A stretch of DNA of 64,000 nt from contig JAVFAR010000001.1 in NCBI GenBank assembly GCA_034002365.1, forward strand, positions 1 through 64,000, in the 5' to 3' direction. This document shows, piece after piece, positions 44,115 through 52,772 of the stretch. The position numbers and the translations under genes are program-made. The DNA comes from Trichloromonas sp034002365 (GTDB taxonomy: Bacteria; Desulfobacterota; Desulfuromonadia; Desulfuromonadales; Trichloromonadaceae). Position 1 is the stretch's first letter; the number at the start of each line of letters is the position of its first letter. The notes under the pieces were generated by a model. It was not told the DNA's origin. It saw only the letters and a program-made list of their open reading frames with translations, and ran no database searches.

Positions 44115-45950
44115 ATGTCCGGAACCATCCAGATTCTTCCAGAGCAGCTGTGCAACCAGATCGCCGCCGGCGAGGTCGTTGAACGTCCCGCCTCGGTGGT
44201 CAAGGAGCTGCTGGAAAATGCCCTCGATGCCGGCGCCACGGAAGTCACCGTGGAGGTGGAAAAAGGCGGACGCCGGCTGATCCGGGTGGTCGACAACGGC
44301 CACGGCATGGGCAAGGACGACGCCTTTCTCTGTCTGGAACGTCACGCGACGAGCAAAATCCGCGCCGCCGGCGATCTCTTCGCTTTGCGGACCCTGGGCT
44401 TTCGCGGGGAAGCCTTGCCCTCCATCGCTTCGGTCAGCCGGATGTTGTTGCGCACCCATGTGGCGGGGGAGGAGAGCGGCTGGGAGATTTACGCGGAAGG
44501 CGGCGTTATCCGCCGGGCCAACGCTTTTGGAATGCCGCCGGGAACAACGGTGGAAGTGCGGGATCTCTTTTTCAATACTCCGGCGCGGCGGAAATTTCTG
44601 CGTAAGGCAGAGACGGAGCTGGGCCATATCGCCGATCTGGTGACGCGGCTGGCGCTGGCGGTTCCCCAGGTGCGCTTCCGGCTGGTACACGACGGAAAGA
44701 CGCTGGTCGATGCCTACCGCCAGAGCCGCCTTGCCGAGCGCGTCGGCGCTCTTCTCGGACGGCCCCTTCTCGCCGATCTGCTGGAATTGGATGTGGATGA
44801 CGGCGAGGGGATGCGGCTGTCCGGCTTTATCAGCCAACCGGCGGTACAGCGGGCAACGACCGGCGCTCTCCATCTCTATATCAATCACCGGTACGTCCGG
44901 GATCGGGTCGTGCGTCACGCCCTGCTCGAAGGCTACCGGCATGTTCTCCCCCGGGGCCGTTATCCGGTGGTCGTCCTTTTTCTGGAACTCGATCCCGGCC
45001 GGGTCGATGTCAATGTTCATCCGACCAAGGACGAGGTTCGTTTTCGCGATCAGCGCCAGGTTCACGATTTTATCGCCGAGGCTGTGCGTGCCACCCTGAA
45101 AGGCTCCACCTGGCTGCCGGAGTCCCCAGCCCCGCAAGTTTTCGCAGAAGAGACCTCTGCCGCTTCCGGTGCTGGGGTGAACCCTGGCCCTCGGGTTGGC
45201 GCCGTTCCCCGCGACCTGCGCCAGGAGATCCAGGAGTCGCTGGACACTTACGCCCGCTCTCATTTCCCACCGCCGCAGCCTAGGGTCAGCCACCCAACCG
45301 TTGTCCCCGGAACCACGACCGCACCGGTGGAGACCATGCCGTCGCCAAAGTCGGCGGCGGATGCAGGCTTTTTTTCCTCGCTGCGCTTGATCGGCCAGTA
45401 TCGTAACAGCTATCTCCTCTGCCAGGACGGACAGGATCTGATTCTCATCGATCAGCACGCGGCCCATGAGCGCATCGGTTTCGAACGACTGCGCCAACAG
45501 TACCGTCAGGGGCGCATTCCTAGTCAGGCGCTTCTTTTCCCGGTGGTCATCGAAGTCGATTTCGCCGAGGCCGAGGCCCTGCGGGAGTCTCTGCCCCACC
45601 TGGAGCGCCTCGGCCTGATCGTCGAACCCTTCGGCGGGAAAAGTTACGTGCTCAAGGAAATTCCGCAACTGCTCGATTGCGGCCAGGCCGAACAACTGCT
45701 GCGCGATCTCGCCGGCGAGCTGCGCCAGATCGGTCAAAGCGCCTTGGCGGAAGATGCCCTGGAGCAGGTTCTGATCCTGATGGCCTGCCACGGGGTGATC
45801 CGTGCCAACCAAGCCCTTTCGCCGCCGCAGATGACGGCCCTGTTGCGCGATCTCGACCGCGTCGACTTCGGCGCCCAATGCCCCCATGGACGGCCGGTGA
45901 TGGTCCGGCAACGGTTGCCCGAGATCGAAAAACTGTTCAAGAGAAGCTGA
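44115..45950 (+). CDS. mutL: DNA mismatch repair protein MutL
   Basis: 611 aa. The N-terminal GHKL ATPase has ELLENALDAGAT, VVDNGHGM, RHATSKI and GFRGEALPSI. A Pro/Ala/Thr-rich linker (about 340-420) leads to the C-terminal dimerisation domain. That domain keeps the endonuclease metal motif DQHAAHERIGFE (D-Q-H-A-x2-E-x4-E) and CPHGRP, so this MutL should nick DNA itself, unlike E. coli MutL. It fits genomes without MutH. The stop overlaps the miaA start by one base. Confidence 0.96.
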   Translation: MSGTIQILPEQLCNQIAAGEVVERPASVVKELLENALDAGATEVTVEVEKGGRRLIRVVDNGHGMGKDDAFLCLERHATSKIRAAGDLFALRTLGFRGEALPSIASVSRMLLRTHVAGEESGWEIYAEGGVIRRANAFGMPPGTTVEVRDLFFNTPARRKFLRKAETELGHIADLVTRLALAVPQVRFRLVHDGKTLVDAYRQSRLAERVGALLGRPLLADLLELDVDDGEGMRLSGFISQPAVQRATTGALHLYINHRYVRDRVVRHALLEGYRHVLPRGRYPVVVLFLELDPGRVDVNVHPTKDEVRFRDQRQVHDFIAEAVRATLKGSTWLPESPAPQVFAEETSAASGAGVNPGPRVGAVPRDLRQEIQESLDTYARSHFPPPQPRVSHPTVVPGTTTAPVETMPSPKSAADAGFFSSLRLIGQYRNSYLLCQDGQDLILIDQHAAHERIGFERLRQQYRQGRIPSQALLFPVVIEVDFAEAEALRESLPHLERLGLIVEPFGGKSYVLKEIPQLLDCGQAEQLLRDLAGELRQIGQSALAEDALEQVLILMACHGVIRANQALSPPQMTALLRDLDRVDFGAQCPHGRPVMVRQRLPEIEKLFKRS

Positions 45951-46915
45951 TGAAGAAGGCCCGGGAAGCATCCCCCCTGCTGGTGATCTGCGGACCGACC
46001 GCTTCCGGGAAGACCGCCCTGGCCGTGGAACTGGCCCGCCGTTTTCCCATCGAGGTGGTTTCCGCCGATTCCCGCCAGGTTTACCGGGGGCTCGATATCG
46101 GCACCGCCAAGGCGACGGCGGCGGAGCGCCGGCAGGCGCCCCACCATCTGCTCGACCTGGTGGATCCGGACGAGGATTTTTCCGTCGCTGACTTTGCTTC
46201 CCTGGCCCATGGGGCCATCGCTGATGTCCTCGCGCGCGGCCGGCTGCCGGTACTGCTGGGCGGCACCGGGCTTTATCTGCGCGCCGTCACCGAGGGCCTG
46301 GTCGATGCGCCTACCGGCGATCCCGCTGTGCGCGCCGAACTCCTGGAGCGGGAAGGGCGGGAAGGGCCGGGAACCCTCTTTCGGTTGCTGCGGGAAGTCG
46401 ATCCCCCCCTGGCGCAGCGGATTCCGCCCGGGGATGTGACGCGCACCGTCCGCGCCCTGGAGGTCTACCGGCTTTCGGGGCGCCGCCTCTCCGACTTTCA
46501 ACGAGAGCATGCCTTCGCCGAGCGTCCCTATAGCACGCTCAAGATCGGCCTCGCCCCTCCGCGGGAGGAACTCTACCGGCGCATCGATCGGCGGGTGGAA
46601 GGGATGCTGGAGCAAGGCTTGCCGGCGGAAGTGCGCGGCCTGCTCGATCGCGGGTACGATCCGGAGTGCAAGGCGCTGCGCACCATCGGCTACCGGGAGC
46701 TGATCCAGCATCTGCGGGGGGAAATATCCCTGGCGGAGGCGGTGATATTGATCAAGCGGAACAGTCGGCATTACGCCAAGCGGCAGCTGACCTGGTTTCG
46801 TGGAGATGAAGCGATAATTTGGGTTGATTCCTGTGGCGAGTCTGCTAAACTCCAAAAGTTAATTGAACTTTTTTTGCTACGTACAAGGAGCGGATATGGC
46901 CAAGACCCCTTTTAA
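45950..46915 (+). CDS. miaA: tRNA dimethylallyltransferase
   Basis: Isopentenylates A37 of tRNAs reading UNN codons. 321 aa. P-loop CGPTASGKTALA near residue 14, DSRQVYRGLDIGTAK, GGTGLYLRA and the C-terminal RQLTWFR. The start overlaps the mutL stop (TGATG), and the C-terminus overlaps the first 20 bases of hfq. The order mutL-miaA-hfq is the classical one, also found in E. coli. Confidence 0.96.
   Translation: MKKAREASPLLVICGPTASGKTALAVELARRFPIEVVSADSRQVYRGLDIGTAKATAAERRQAPHHLLDLVDPDEDFSVADFASLAHGAIADVLARGRLPVLLGGTGLYLRAVTEGLVDAPTGDPAVRAELLEREGREGPGTLFRLLREVDPPLAQRIPPGDVTRTVRALEVYRLSGRRLSDFQREHAFAERPYSTLKIGLAPPREELYRRIDRRVEGMLEQGLPAEVRGLLDRGYDPECKALRTIGYRELIQHLRGEISLAEAVILIKRNSRHYAKRQLTWFRGDEAIIWVDSCGESAKLQKLIELFLLRTRSGYGQDPF
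46824..46851 (+). promoter_or_regulatory. Possible internal promoter for hfq
   Basis: TTGATT (46824-46829), 16 bases, TAAACT (46846-46851) within the 3' end of miaA, 44 bases before hfq. Independent hfq promoters inside miaA are known in E. coli. Confidence 0.4.
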
Positions 46916-47129
46916 CATCCAAGATCAATACCTCAACCAGGCGCGTAAGGAGCGGGTGCGGGTGACCGTCGTCATGATGTCGGGAGAAAAACTCGAAGGC
47001 TACATCAAGTCCTTCGACAGTTTCTGTCTGCTCATCGAAAGCGGCGGCGACATTCTGCTCTACAAGCACGCCATCTCTTCCATCACTTCGTCCGACGGAT
47101 CCTTCCGTCTGCACGGCGGCAAGGATTGA
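46896..47129 (+). CDS. hfq: RNA chaperone Hfq
   Basis: 77-aa Sm-like hexameric RNA chaperone that pairs small RNAs with mRNAs. Sm1 region VTVVMMSGEKLEGYIKSFD with the proximal-face Gln in NIQDQYLNQ, and Sm2 motif YKHAIS. The C-terminal tail is short. AAGGAG stands 8 bases before the ATG; the start lies inside miaA. A strong terminator closes the transcript. Confidence 0.97.
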   Translation: MAKTPFNIQDQYLNQARKERVRVTVVMMSGEKLEGYIKSFDSFCLLIESGGDILLYKHAISSITSSDGSFRLHGGKD

Positions 47130-47162
47130 TCCTTTCCGTTTTCTCGAACCCGGCAAGCTAAG

Positions 47163-47215
47163 CCCGGTCCCGGATTCCCGATCTTGTCAGTTCGGGATCC
47201 GGGAGCGGGTTTTTT
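47163..47215 (+). terminator. Rho-independent terminator of the mutL-miaA-hfq operon
   Basis: The left arm (47163-47181) and right arm (47191-47209) pair over about 17 bases, with one internal mismatch and one bulge, and are followed by six T. It lies 34 bases after the hfq stop. Confidence 0.92.
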
Positions 47216-47233
47216 GTACCCATCTTTTTCTTT

Positions 47234-47256
47234 GACGATACTCTCCGAGTATCGTC
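47234..47256. promoter_or_regulatory. Perfect 10-bp inverted repeat upstream of the radical-SAM gene
   Basis: GACGATACTC (47234-47243) and GAGTATCGTC (47247-47256) around TCC, with no T run after it on either strand. It lies after the hfq terminator and 60 bases before the next start codon. It could be an operator or a 5' leader hairpin. Confidence 0.45.
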
Positions 47257-47315
47257 TCCGACGAAGCGGATCGTGCCGTTTCGTCCTTTTCCCGTTGTGA
47301 TAGAGGCAATGATCG

Positions 47316-48602
47316 ATGCTTGAGATTCTTTCGGTCGAACCGGGCAGCATCGCGGCGGAGCTCGGCATGGAAGCGGGGGATCGCCTGGTTGCCATCACGG
47401 GTCGGCCGGTGATCGATCTTCTCGATGTCGCTCTGGCCGACCAGGCCGAGGACCTGCTCATCGAGCTGCTCAAAGCCGACGGCGAGACCTGGCTTCTCGA
47501 ATTCGACAAGGATGCCGACGAACCCCTGGGCCTCAATGTTCCCCATCCGGAGCCGGAGGAATGCGGCAATCAGTGCCTTTTCTGTTTCGTCCACCAGTTG
47601 CCCCGGGGCATGCGTAAATCCCTCTACGTCAAGGACGAGGACTATCGCTTCTCCTTCCTTTACGGCGCCTACGTGACCCTGACCAACGTCGAGGAGAAGG
47701 ATATCCTGCGCATCATCGAACAGCGCCTTTCCCCCCTCTATGTCTCCGTCCATGCCGTCGACGAGGAACTGCGCCGGAAGCTTCTCGGCCGTCAGGGCCC
47801 GGCGATCCTTCCCCTGCTGCGCCGGCTGGTCGATGCGGGGATCCAGTTGCACAGCCAGGTGGTTCTCTGCCCCGGGATCAACGACGGACCGGCATTGCTG
47901 CAAACCCTGACCGATCTCTATGCTCTCGGCCCGAACATCCTTTCCCTGGCGGTCGTGCCGGTGGGCCTGACTGGCCATCGCCGCAATCTCCCGGCCTTGC
48001 GTCTGCCGACTCGCGATGAGGCTCGGCAAACATTGAAGATGATCCACGATTTTCAGGAAGAGTGTCTGCGTCAGGCCGGCTCCCGTTTCGTCTTTGCCGC
48101 CGATGAACTCTATCTGCGGGCCGAATGGCCCTTTCCCCCCATCGACGACTACGAGGAGCTGGGTCAGCTGGAAAACGGAGTGGGCCTGATCCCCCTTTTT
48201 CGCGAGGAAGCGGAACAGGTGCTGGCCGAGGTGGAGACGTTGTCCCCCGGACCCTTTTCCGTCCTGACCGGGGAATCGGCCGCCGCCGAGGTACGCCGTT
48301 TCGCTACGGCCCTGGAGGCTGCCACCGGAACGAAGATCCTCGTCCAGGTGATTCGCAATGAATTTTTCGGTGGCGGCGTGACCGTGGCGGGGCTGGTGAC
48401 CGGTCGCGATATTCTTCAGCAGTTGCGCGGGGTGGAATTGGGCCGCCGGCTGTTGGTGCCCGAGGTCATGCTGCGGGATGGGGAAGATGTCTTTCTCGAC
48501 GATCTCCATCTGGAGGATCTGGCCCGGGAACTGAATCTGCCGACGGAGAAGTTCGACAGCAGCCCCTGGGGTCTGATCGAGGCATTGGAAGGTCATCGGT
48601 AA
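47316..48602 (+). CDS. DUF512 protein: PDZ-like domain plus radical SAM domain
   Basis: 428 aa, function unknown. Residues 1-70 form a PDZ-like fold (VEPGSIAAELGMEAGDRLVAI). A radical SAM cluster motif with unusual spacing follows, CGNQCLFCF (Cys-x3-Cys-x2-Cys, about 86-94), and then the DUF512 region with EFFGGGVTVAGLVTG near the C-terminus. Such proteins are widespread in anaerobes and Clostridia/Deltaproteobacteria without an assigned reaction. The ATG is preceded by GAGGC. The family is firm, the function open. Confidence 0.85.
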   Translation: MLEILSVEPGSIAAELGMEAGDRLVAITGRPVIDLLDVALADQAEDLLIELLKADGETWLLEFDKDADEPLGLNVPHPEPEECGNQCLFCFVHQLPRGMRKSLYVKDEDYRFSFLYGAYVTLTNVEEKDILRIIEQRLSPLYVSVHAVDEELRRKLLGRQGPAILPLLRRLVDAGIQLHSQVVLCPGINDGPALLQTLTDLYALGPNILSLAVVPVGLTGHRRNLPALRLPTRDEARQTLKMIHDFQEECLRQAGSRFVFAADELYLRAEWPFPPIDDYEELGQLENGVGLIPLFREEAEQVLAEVETLSPGPFSVLTGESAAAEVRRFATALEAATGTKILVQVIRNEFFGGGVTVAGLVTGRDILQQLRGVELGRRLLVPEVMLRDGEDVFLDDLHLEDLARELNLPTEKFDSSPWGLIEALEGHR

Positions 48603-48639
48603 GCGTCTTTCGCCCATATATTACCTAAAGGATAACATC

Positions 48640-49425
48640 ATGCAGGATTATGAACTGCTCCTGGAAAAGGGGCGTCGGGCCATGGAAAACGGGGCTTTCG
48701 CCCAGGCAGTGCGGGCTTTTAGATCGGCGACGGAGGCCGCGCCGGAAGTTCCGGAAGGATGGCGCCAACTCGGCGAGGCCCTGAGCGAAGAGGGCGCCGC
48801 CGCCGAGGCCGTCGCCGCCCTGGATAAGGCCCTGGCTTTGCTGCCGGACGATATCGACAGTCTCTATCTGTTGGGGGATGCCTGTTTCGAGGCCCGGCAA
48901 CCGGAACGAGCCCTGAGTGCCTACGGGCGCATTCTCGCACTGGACAACGCCGAAACGGATGCGCTGGTCAGCCAGGGGCTGGTGTTTTTCAGCCAGGACC
49001 GTCTGAAGGAAGCCGAGGCGTGCTACCGCCGGGCCCTAGAGATTGAACCGGAATCGGTCTTCGCTCTCAACTCCCTGGGGGATGCGGCGGCCGCCGCCGG
49101 GCGTTTCGACGAAGCGATCGCCTGCTACCGCCAGGTGATTCGGCTCGATCCCGAAGATCCCCAGGGGCATTACAACCTGGGTGAGCTGCTCTTTGACCAG
49201 GGGGAGTTGGCGCAAGCGGAGAAAGCCTGCCGCGAGGCCTTGCGCCTCGATCCCGAATTCGCCTTCGCCCATCTGACGTTGGGCAACATCTGTCTCGACG
49301 ACGAGGAGCCGAAGGAGGCCGTGGCCCATTTTCGCGAGTTTCTGCGGCTGGAAAAATCCCCCGAATCGGCCGATCTGCGTAACGAGGTCGCGGCGGTGAT
49401 CGACGGGCTCAAGGACGAGGGTTAG
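48640..49425 (+). CDS. TPR-repeat protein
   Basis: 261 aa made almost entirely of tetratricopeptide repeats, for example LGDACFEARQPERALSAYGR and LGDAAAAAGRFDEAIACYRQ. No signal peptide or enzyme motif is seen. AAGGAT precedes the ATG. It lies between the radical-SAM gene (37 bases) and lrgA (11 bases), so it may share their transcript; its partner is unknown. Confidence 0.8.
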   Translation: MQDYELLLEKGRRAMENGAFAQAVRAFRSATEAAPEVPEGWRQLGEALSEEGAAAEAVAALDKALALLPDDIDSLYLLGDACFEARQPERALSAYGRILALDNAETDALVSQGLVFFSQDRLKEAEACYRRALEIEPESVFALNSLGDAAAAAGRFDEAIACYRQVIRLDPEDPQGHYNLGELLFDQGELAQAEKACREALRLDPEFAFAHLTLGNICLDDEEPKEAVAHFREFLRLEKSPESADLRNEVAAVIDGLKDEG

Positions 49426-49436
49426 AGGGAGGGCGC

Positions 49437-49793
49437 ATGGTCCGGGGTTTCGCCATACTTCTGCTTTTGCAGTTTCTCGGGGAATCGCTTTCGACGCTTC
49501 TGGCGCTGCCTGTTCCCGGCAACGTACTCGGCATGGGGCTGCTGCTTCTCGCTCTCAACTTCAAGCTGGTGCGCCCCGAATGGCTGGAAGAGGCGGTCGA
49601 TCTGCTTCTTTCCAACCTGGCGCTCTTTTTCGTGCCGGCAGGGGTCGGGGTGATGGTCTATTTCGACCTGATCGCCGCCGAATGGTTGCCGATTGTGGTG
49701 GCGACGGTGCTGAGCACCTTCGTCGTCATGGCCGTCACCGGCTGGGTCGCCGGCTGGCTCGAACGGCGCGGAGGGAAGGTGGAGCATGGCTGA
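49437..49793 (+). CDS. lrgA: LrgA/CidA family holin-like membrane protein
   Basis: 118-aa inner-membrane protein with four hydrophobic segments and the CidA/LrgA signature LPVPGNVLGMGLLLLALN (about 24-41). In Gram-positive bacteria the family affects murein hydrolase export; related pairs in plants and bacteria act in glycolate or pyruvate transport. It overlaps the lrgB start by 8 bases. Confidence 0.88.
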   Translation: MVRGFAILLLLQFLGESLSTLLALPVPGNVLGMGLLLLALNFKLVRPEWLEEAVDLLLSNLALFFVPAGVGVMVYFDLIAAEWLPIVVATVLSTFVVMAVTGWVAGWLERRGGKVEHG

Positions 49794-50475
49794 GATCCTG
49801 GCTTCGCCGCTTTTCGGTATCGGCCTGACCCTGGTGGTCTACGCTCTGGCGCAGAAGCTTTATGCCCGCACCCGCCACGTTCTGCTCAATCCGGTGGCGG
49901 TAACGGTGCTGGCCATCATCGGTCTGCTGCTCCTTGCCGATATCCCCTATGCCCATTACGCCGAGGGGGGGGAGTATATCCTCTTTCTTCTCGGCCCTTC
50001 CGTGGTCGCCCTCGGGTTTCCCCTTTATACCCGGCGCAAGGAGATTCTGGCGCGCAAACTGCCCATTCTAGTCGGTGTGCTTGCGGGCTCGCTGACCTCG
50101 ATCATTTCCGCTTCGGGGCTGGCCTGGCTTTTAGGCGGAAGCCGTGAGGTGGTCCTCTCCCTCGCTCCCAAGTCGGTGACAACGCCCATCGCCATCAGTA
50201 TTGTCGAGAAGATCGGCGGCGTTCCCCCTTTGACGGCGGCATTAGTGGTGGTGACCGGCTGTCTGGGGGCCATGTGCGGTCCCGAGTTCTGTCGCTTTGT
50301 CGGCATTCGCGGCAGCGCGGCCATGGGTTTGGCGGTGGGTACGGCGACGCACGGGGTCGGTACCGCCCGGATGCTGGAGGTCGATCGTCTGGGCGGAGCG
50401 ATTTCCGGACTGGCCATCGGCCTCAATGGTCTGGTCACGGCTTTTCTCTTGCCGTTCCTCTTCCTTTTTTTCTGA
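49786..50475 (+). CDS. lrgB: LrgB family membrane protein
   Basis: 229-aa multi-pass inner-membrane partner of LrgA. Family features are FLLGPSVVALGFPLY, SLAPKSVTTPIAISI (about 125-139), and GTATHGVGTARMLE in the C-terminal half. Translation is coupled to lrgA. A strong terminator follows. Confidence 0.92.
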   Translation: MAEILASPLFGIGLTLVVYALAQKLYARTRHVLLNPVAVTVLAIIGLLLLADIPYAHYAEGGEYILFLLGPSVVALGFPLYTRRKEILARKLPILVGVLAGSLTSIISASGLAWLLGGSREVVLSLAPKSVTTPIAISIVEKIGGVPPLTAALVVVTGCLGAMCGPEFCRFVGIRGSAAMGLAVGTATHGVGTARMLEVDRLGGAISGLAIGLNGLVTAFLLPFLFLFF

Positions 50476-50490
50476 GACCGCCGCAAAAGC

Positions 50491-50529
50491 AAAACCGCCT
50501 TCCGGAACTGGCCGGTGAGGCGGTTTTTT
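50491..50529. terminator. Bidirectional terminator between lrgB and the PxxKW gene
   Basis: AAAACCGCCT (50491-50500) and AGGCGGTTTTTT (50518-50529) arms, with A and T runs on the two sides, between convergent genes. Confidence 0.92.
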
Positions 50530-50552
50530 GTGCAGGCTGAGAGACGAGCGGC

Positions 50553-50843
50553 TTACTTTTTCTTGCCGCCGGCCGCTTTCTTGGACGCCTTGAGCGGGTT
50601 GACCTTGGCTTCAACGCTCTTGAGGTCGATCTTCTGGTGGGTGGCGAAGTTGCACAGGCCGCTTTTCCACTTCTGTTCGGGGGAAGGGGCGACCGAGCAA
50701 ACCTGGCCGATCGTTCCCTCGACAATGCGCTCACAGCCCTGGCATTTGTCGATCACCAGATGGCAGCTGTTGCCTTCGAAAATACAACCATTTTTGGACC
50801 AGAAGGTGCACTCGGCACCGGGAAGAACGGTCTGACACTGCAT
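50553..50843 (-). CDS. PxxKW family cysteine-rich protein
   Basis: 96-aa small protein with eight cysteines in the first 65 residues, in spacings (CxxC near 34-37) that suggest metal binding. It carries the family name motif as PEQKW, followed by CNFATH, then a lysine-rich tail (KASKKAAGGKKK). The family is confined mostly to anaerobic deltaproteobacteria and has no known function. AAGGAG precedes the ATG and a near-consensus promoter drives it, suggesting strong expression. Confidence 0.88.
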   Translation of the reverse strand: MQCQTVLPGAECTFWSKNGCIFEGNSCHLVIDKCQGCERIVEGTIGQVCSVAPSPEQKWKSGLCNFATHQKIDLKSVEAKVNPLKASKKAAGGKKK

Positions 50844-50888
50844 GGGTTCGGTCTCCTTGCTGTATGCGTTTTTGCGGGATAAAGGAGA

Positions 50889-50917
50889 CTTATAATCGCC
50901 TGTGGCGCTTTTGTCAA
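50889..50917 (-). promoter_or_regulatory. Strong predicted promoter of the PxxKW gene
   Basis: Minus strand: TTGACA (50917-50912), 17 bases, TATAAG (50894-50889), 45 bases upstream of the ATG. Confidence 0.72.
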
Positions 50918-50960
50918 CGGTTTTTTCAAAAGCATTCCCGAGGCGGGCCGAGGGGAATCG

Positions 50961-50989
50961 TTGCTACTGAGGGAATGTTTCTGTATACT
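50961..50989 (+). promoter_or_regulatory. Predicted promoter of rnc
   Basis: TTGCTA (50961-50966), 17 bases, TATACT (50984-50989), 42 bases before the rnc ATG. It is divergent from the PxxKW promoter. Confidence 0.55.
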
Positions 50990-51031
50990 TTGCGGCGAGT
51001 TTTTAATCATTTGCCCGGATGTCTCTGTGCC

Positions 51032-51742
51032 ATGGAAAATAGTCATGCGATTTCAGGTCGGTCGGAACCTCTTTTGGCGGCGATCGGATATGTTTTCAGG
51101 GACGAGGGGCTGCTGTGTGAAGCCCTTACCCATAAATCCTACAGTAACGAACATCCCGGGTCCGCCACGGGGCATAACGAACGTCTTGAATTCCTTGGCG
51201 ATGCCGTTCTGGATATGGTGGTCAGTCAGCGCATCTTTCTCGACTATCCGCGTCTGCCGGAAGGGGAGCTGACCCGCATCCGTGCTGAAGTGGTCAGCGA
51301 ACCGGCTCTGGCGGCGGTGGCCCGGCGTCTGGCCGTCGGCGGCTATCTGCGGCTGGGGCGAGGGGAGGAAAAGAGCGGCGGCCGCCAGAAGGAGAGTCTG
51401 ACCGCTAACGCCGTGGAAGCCCTGCTCGGGGCCATTTATCTTGACGGCGGCTTGGAAGCGGTGCGCCTCGTGGTGGACCGGCTCTTCACCGAGGCCATCG
51501 ACCAGGCATTTCGCCGCAAGTCCGGAATCGATTATAAAACCCGCCTGCAGGAGGTGCTGCAGGCCCGTCAGGGTTCACCTCCCGCCTACCGGCTGGTTCG
51601 GGCCGATGGGCCCGATCACGGCCGGATCTACACCATCGAGGTTCTGCATGGGGGACGCAGTATCGGCTCGGGAAGCGGGGTGACGAAGAAGGCGGCTTCC
51701 CAGCAGGCCGCCCGTCAGGCCCTTGCAGCCCTGGGGGAATAG
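51032..51742 (+). CDS. rnc: Ribonuclease III
   Basis: Cleaves double-stranded RNA in rRNA processing and mRNA turnover. 236 aa. The RNase III signature NERLEFLGDAVLDMVVS (about 43-59) holds the catalytic Glu and Asp, the second Glu is in VEALLGAIYLDGG, and the C-terminal dsRNA-binding domain (about 165-236) ends KKAASQQAARQALAAL. The ATG at 51032 gives the standard length; its Shine-Dalgarno is weak. The rnc-era linkage is conserved, here with one radical-SAM gene between. Confidence 0.95.
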   Translation: MENSHAISGRSEPLLAAIGYVFRDEGLLCEALTHKSYSNEHPGSATGHNERLEFLGDAVLDMVVSQRIFLDYPRLPEGELTRIRAEVVSEPALAAVARRLAVGGYLRLGRGEEKSGGRQKESLTANAVEALLGAIYLDGGLEAVRLVVDRLFTEAIDQAFRRKSGIDYKTRLQEVLQARQGSPPAYRLVRADGPDHGRIYTIEVLHGGRSIGSGSGVTKKAASQQAARQALAALGE

Positions 51743-51743
51743 G

Positions 51744-52772
51744 TTGCGCATCTATCCCTTTTTTATCCCTCATGCCGGTTGCCCCCATCGTTGCAGCTTC
51801 TGCCGACAGGACCAGGTCAGCGGCCGCCTTTTCCCTCCGGATCCTTCCGCCCTCACCACTCAGCTGGAAGCGATGCTCAGCGGGCAGGGCGGGGGAGAGG
51901 TCGCTTTTTATGGGGGCTCCTTTACCTCGCTGCCTTTGGAGGTTCAGGACGCCTACCTCAACGCCGCGGCGCCGAGCCTGGCTGCCGGCGGAATAGACGG
52001 CATTCGCGTTTCCGCCCGCCCGGATGCCCTCGGCGAAAAAGAGGTTTCCTTTTTGCAAGAGCGGGGGGTAACCACCGTGGAAGTGGGGGTTCAGTCCTTT
52101 TCGCCGGAGGTGCTGCGCCGGGCCGAACAGGGGCACGATTCCCAGGCGGTTTTTCAGGCTGTTTTGCATCTGCGCCGCGCCGGAATGAAGACCGGTCTGC
52201 AACTGATGCCGGGTTTGCCCGGAGGCGACCGGGCCGAAGCCCTGTGCTCCCTGGCTTCCGCTTTGGCCCTGAACCCGGATTTTCTGCGGGTCTATCCGAC
52301 GGTGGTGTTGCGCGGCACGCCCCTGGCCGAGGAGTATTTCGCCGGGCGCTTCCAGCCGCTGACTCTTGCCGCCGCGGTGGCACTGTGCGCCGAAATGGCC
52401 TGGCGCTGCCGGCGGCGGAAGGTGCCGGTCATCCGCTGGGGGCTGCACAACCAGCCGGAGTTGACGGCCGACGGAGCTTTGCTCTCCGGCCCCTGGCATC
52501 CGGCCTTCGGGCAGCTGGTGCGCGCCCATCTCTGGCTGCGGGCGCTGTTCGCCCTTGCCGCGAAGGGCGAGCGCGAAGCTGCAGTGCCGATCGCCGAGTT
52601 CAGCGGCGCCCAAGGGCACCGGCGTAACAATCTTTGTTCCTTGCGGAAGCGCTATCCCGACTTTGTCCTTCGTGCCGAATCCGATCTTGCGCCCCACACC
52701 TTGCGCAGCGCCGCCGGTCAGGTTTCGCTGTGGTCCCTTTCCGCCTATTCCCCAGAGGAGCTGGTCATTTGA
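51744..52772 (+). CDS. Radical SAM protein, Elp3/B12-binding-like family
   Basis: 342 aa. Radical SAM cluster CPHRCSFC at about residues 13-20, followed by the Elp3-type segments AFYGGSFTSLP, SARPDAL and GVQSFSPEVLRRAEQGH. The TTG start, one base after the rnc stop, gives the expected LRIYPFFIPH N-terminus. The stop overlaps the era TTG start. Related genes next to rnc are annotated only as radical SAM proteins; the reaction is unknown and no acetyltransferase domain is attached, so it is not a full Elp3. Confidence 0.87.
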   Translation: MRIYPFFIPHAGCPHRCSFCRQDQVSGRLFPPDPSALTTQLEAMLSGQGGGEVAFYGGSFTSLPLEVQDAYLNAAAPSLAAGGIDGIRVSARPDALGEKEVSFLQERGVTTVEVGVQSFSPEVLRRAEQGHDSQAVFQAVLHLRRAGMKTGLQLMPGLPGGDRAEALCSLASALALNPDFLRVYPTVVLRGTPLAEEYFAGRFQPLTLAAAVALCAEMAWRCRRRKVPVIRWGLHNQPELTADGALLSGPWHPAFGQLVRAHLWLRALFALAAKGEREAAVPIAEFSGAQGHRRNNLCSLRKRYPDFVLRAESDLAPHTLRSAAGQVSLWSLSAYSPEELVI

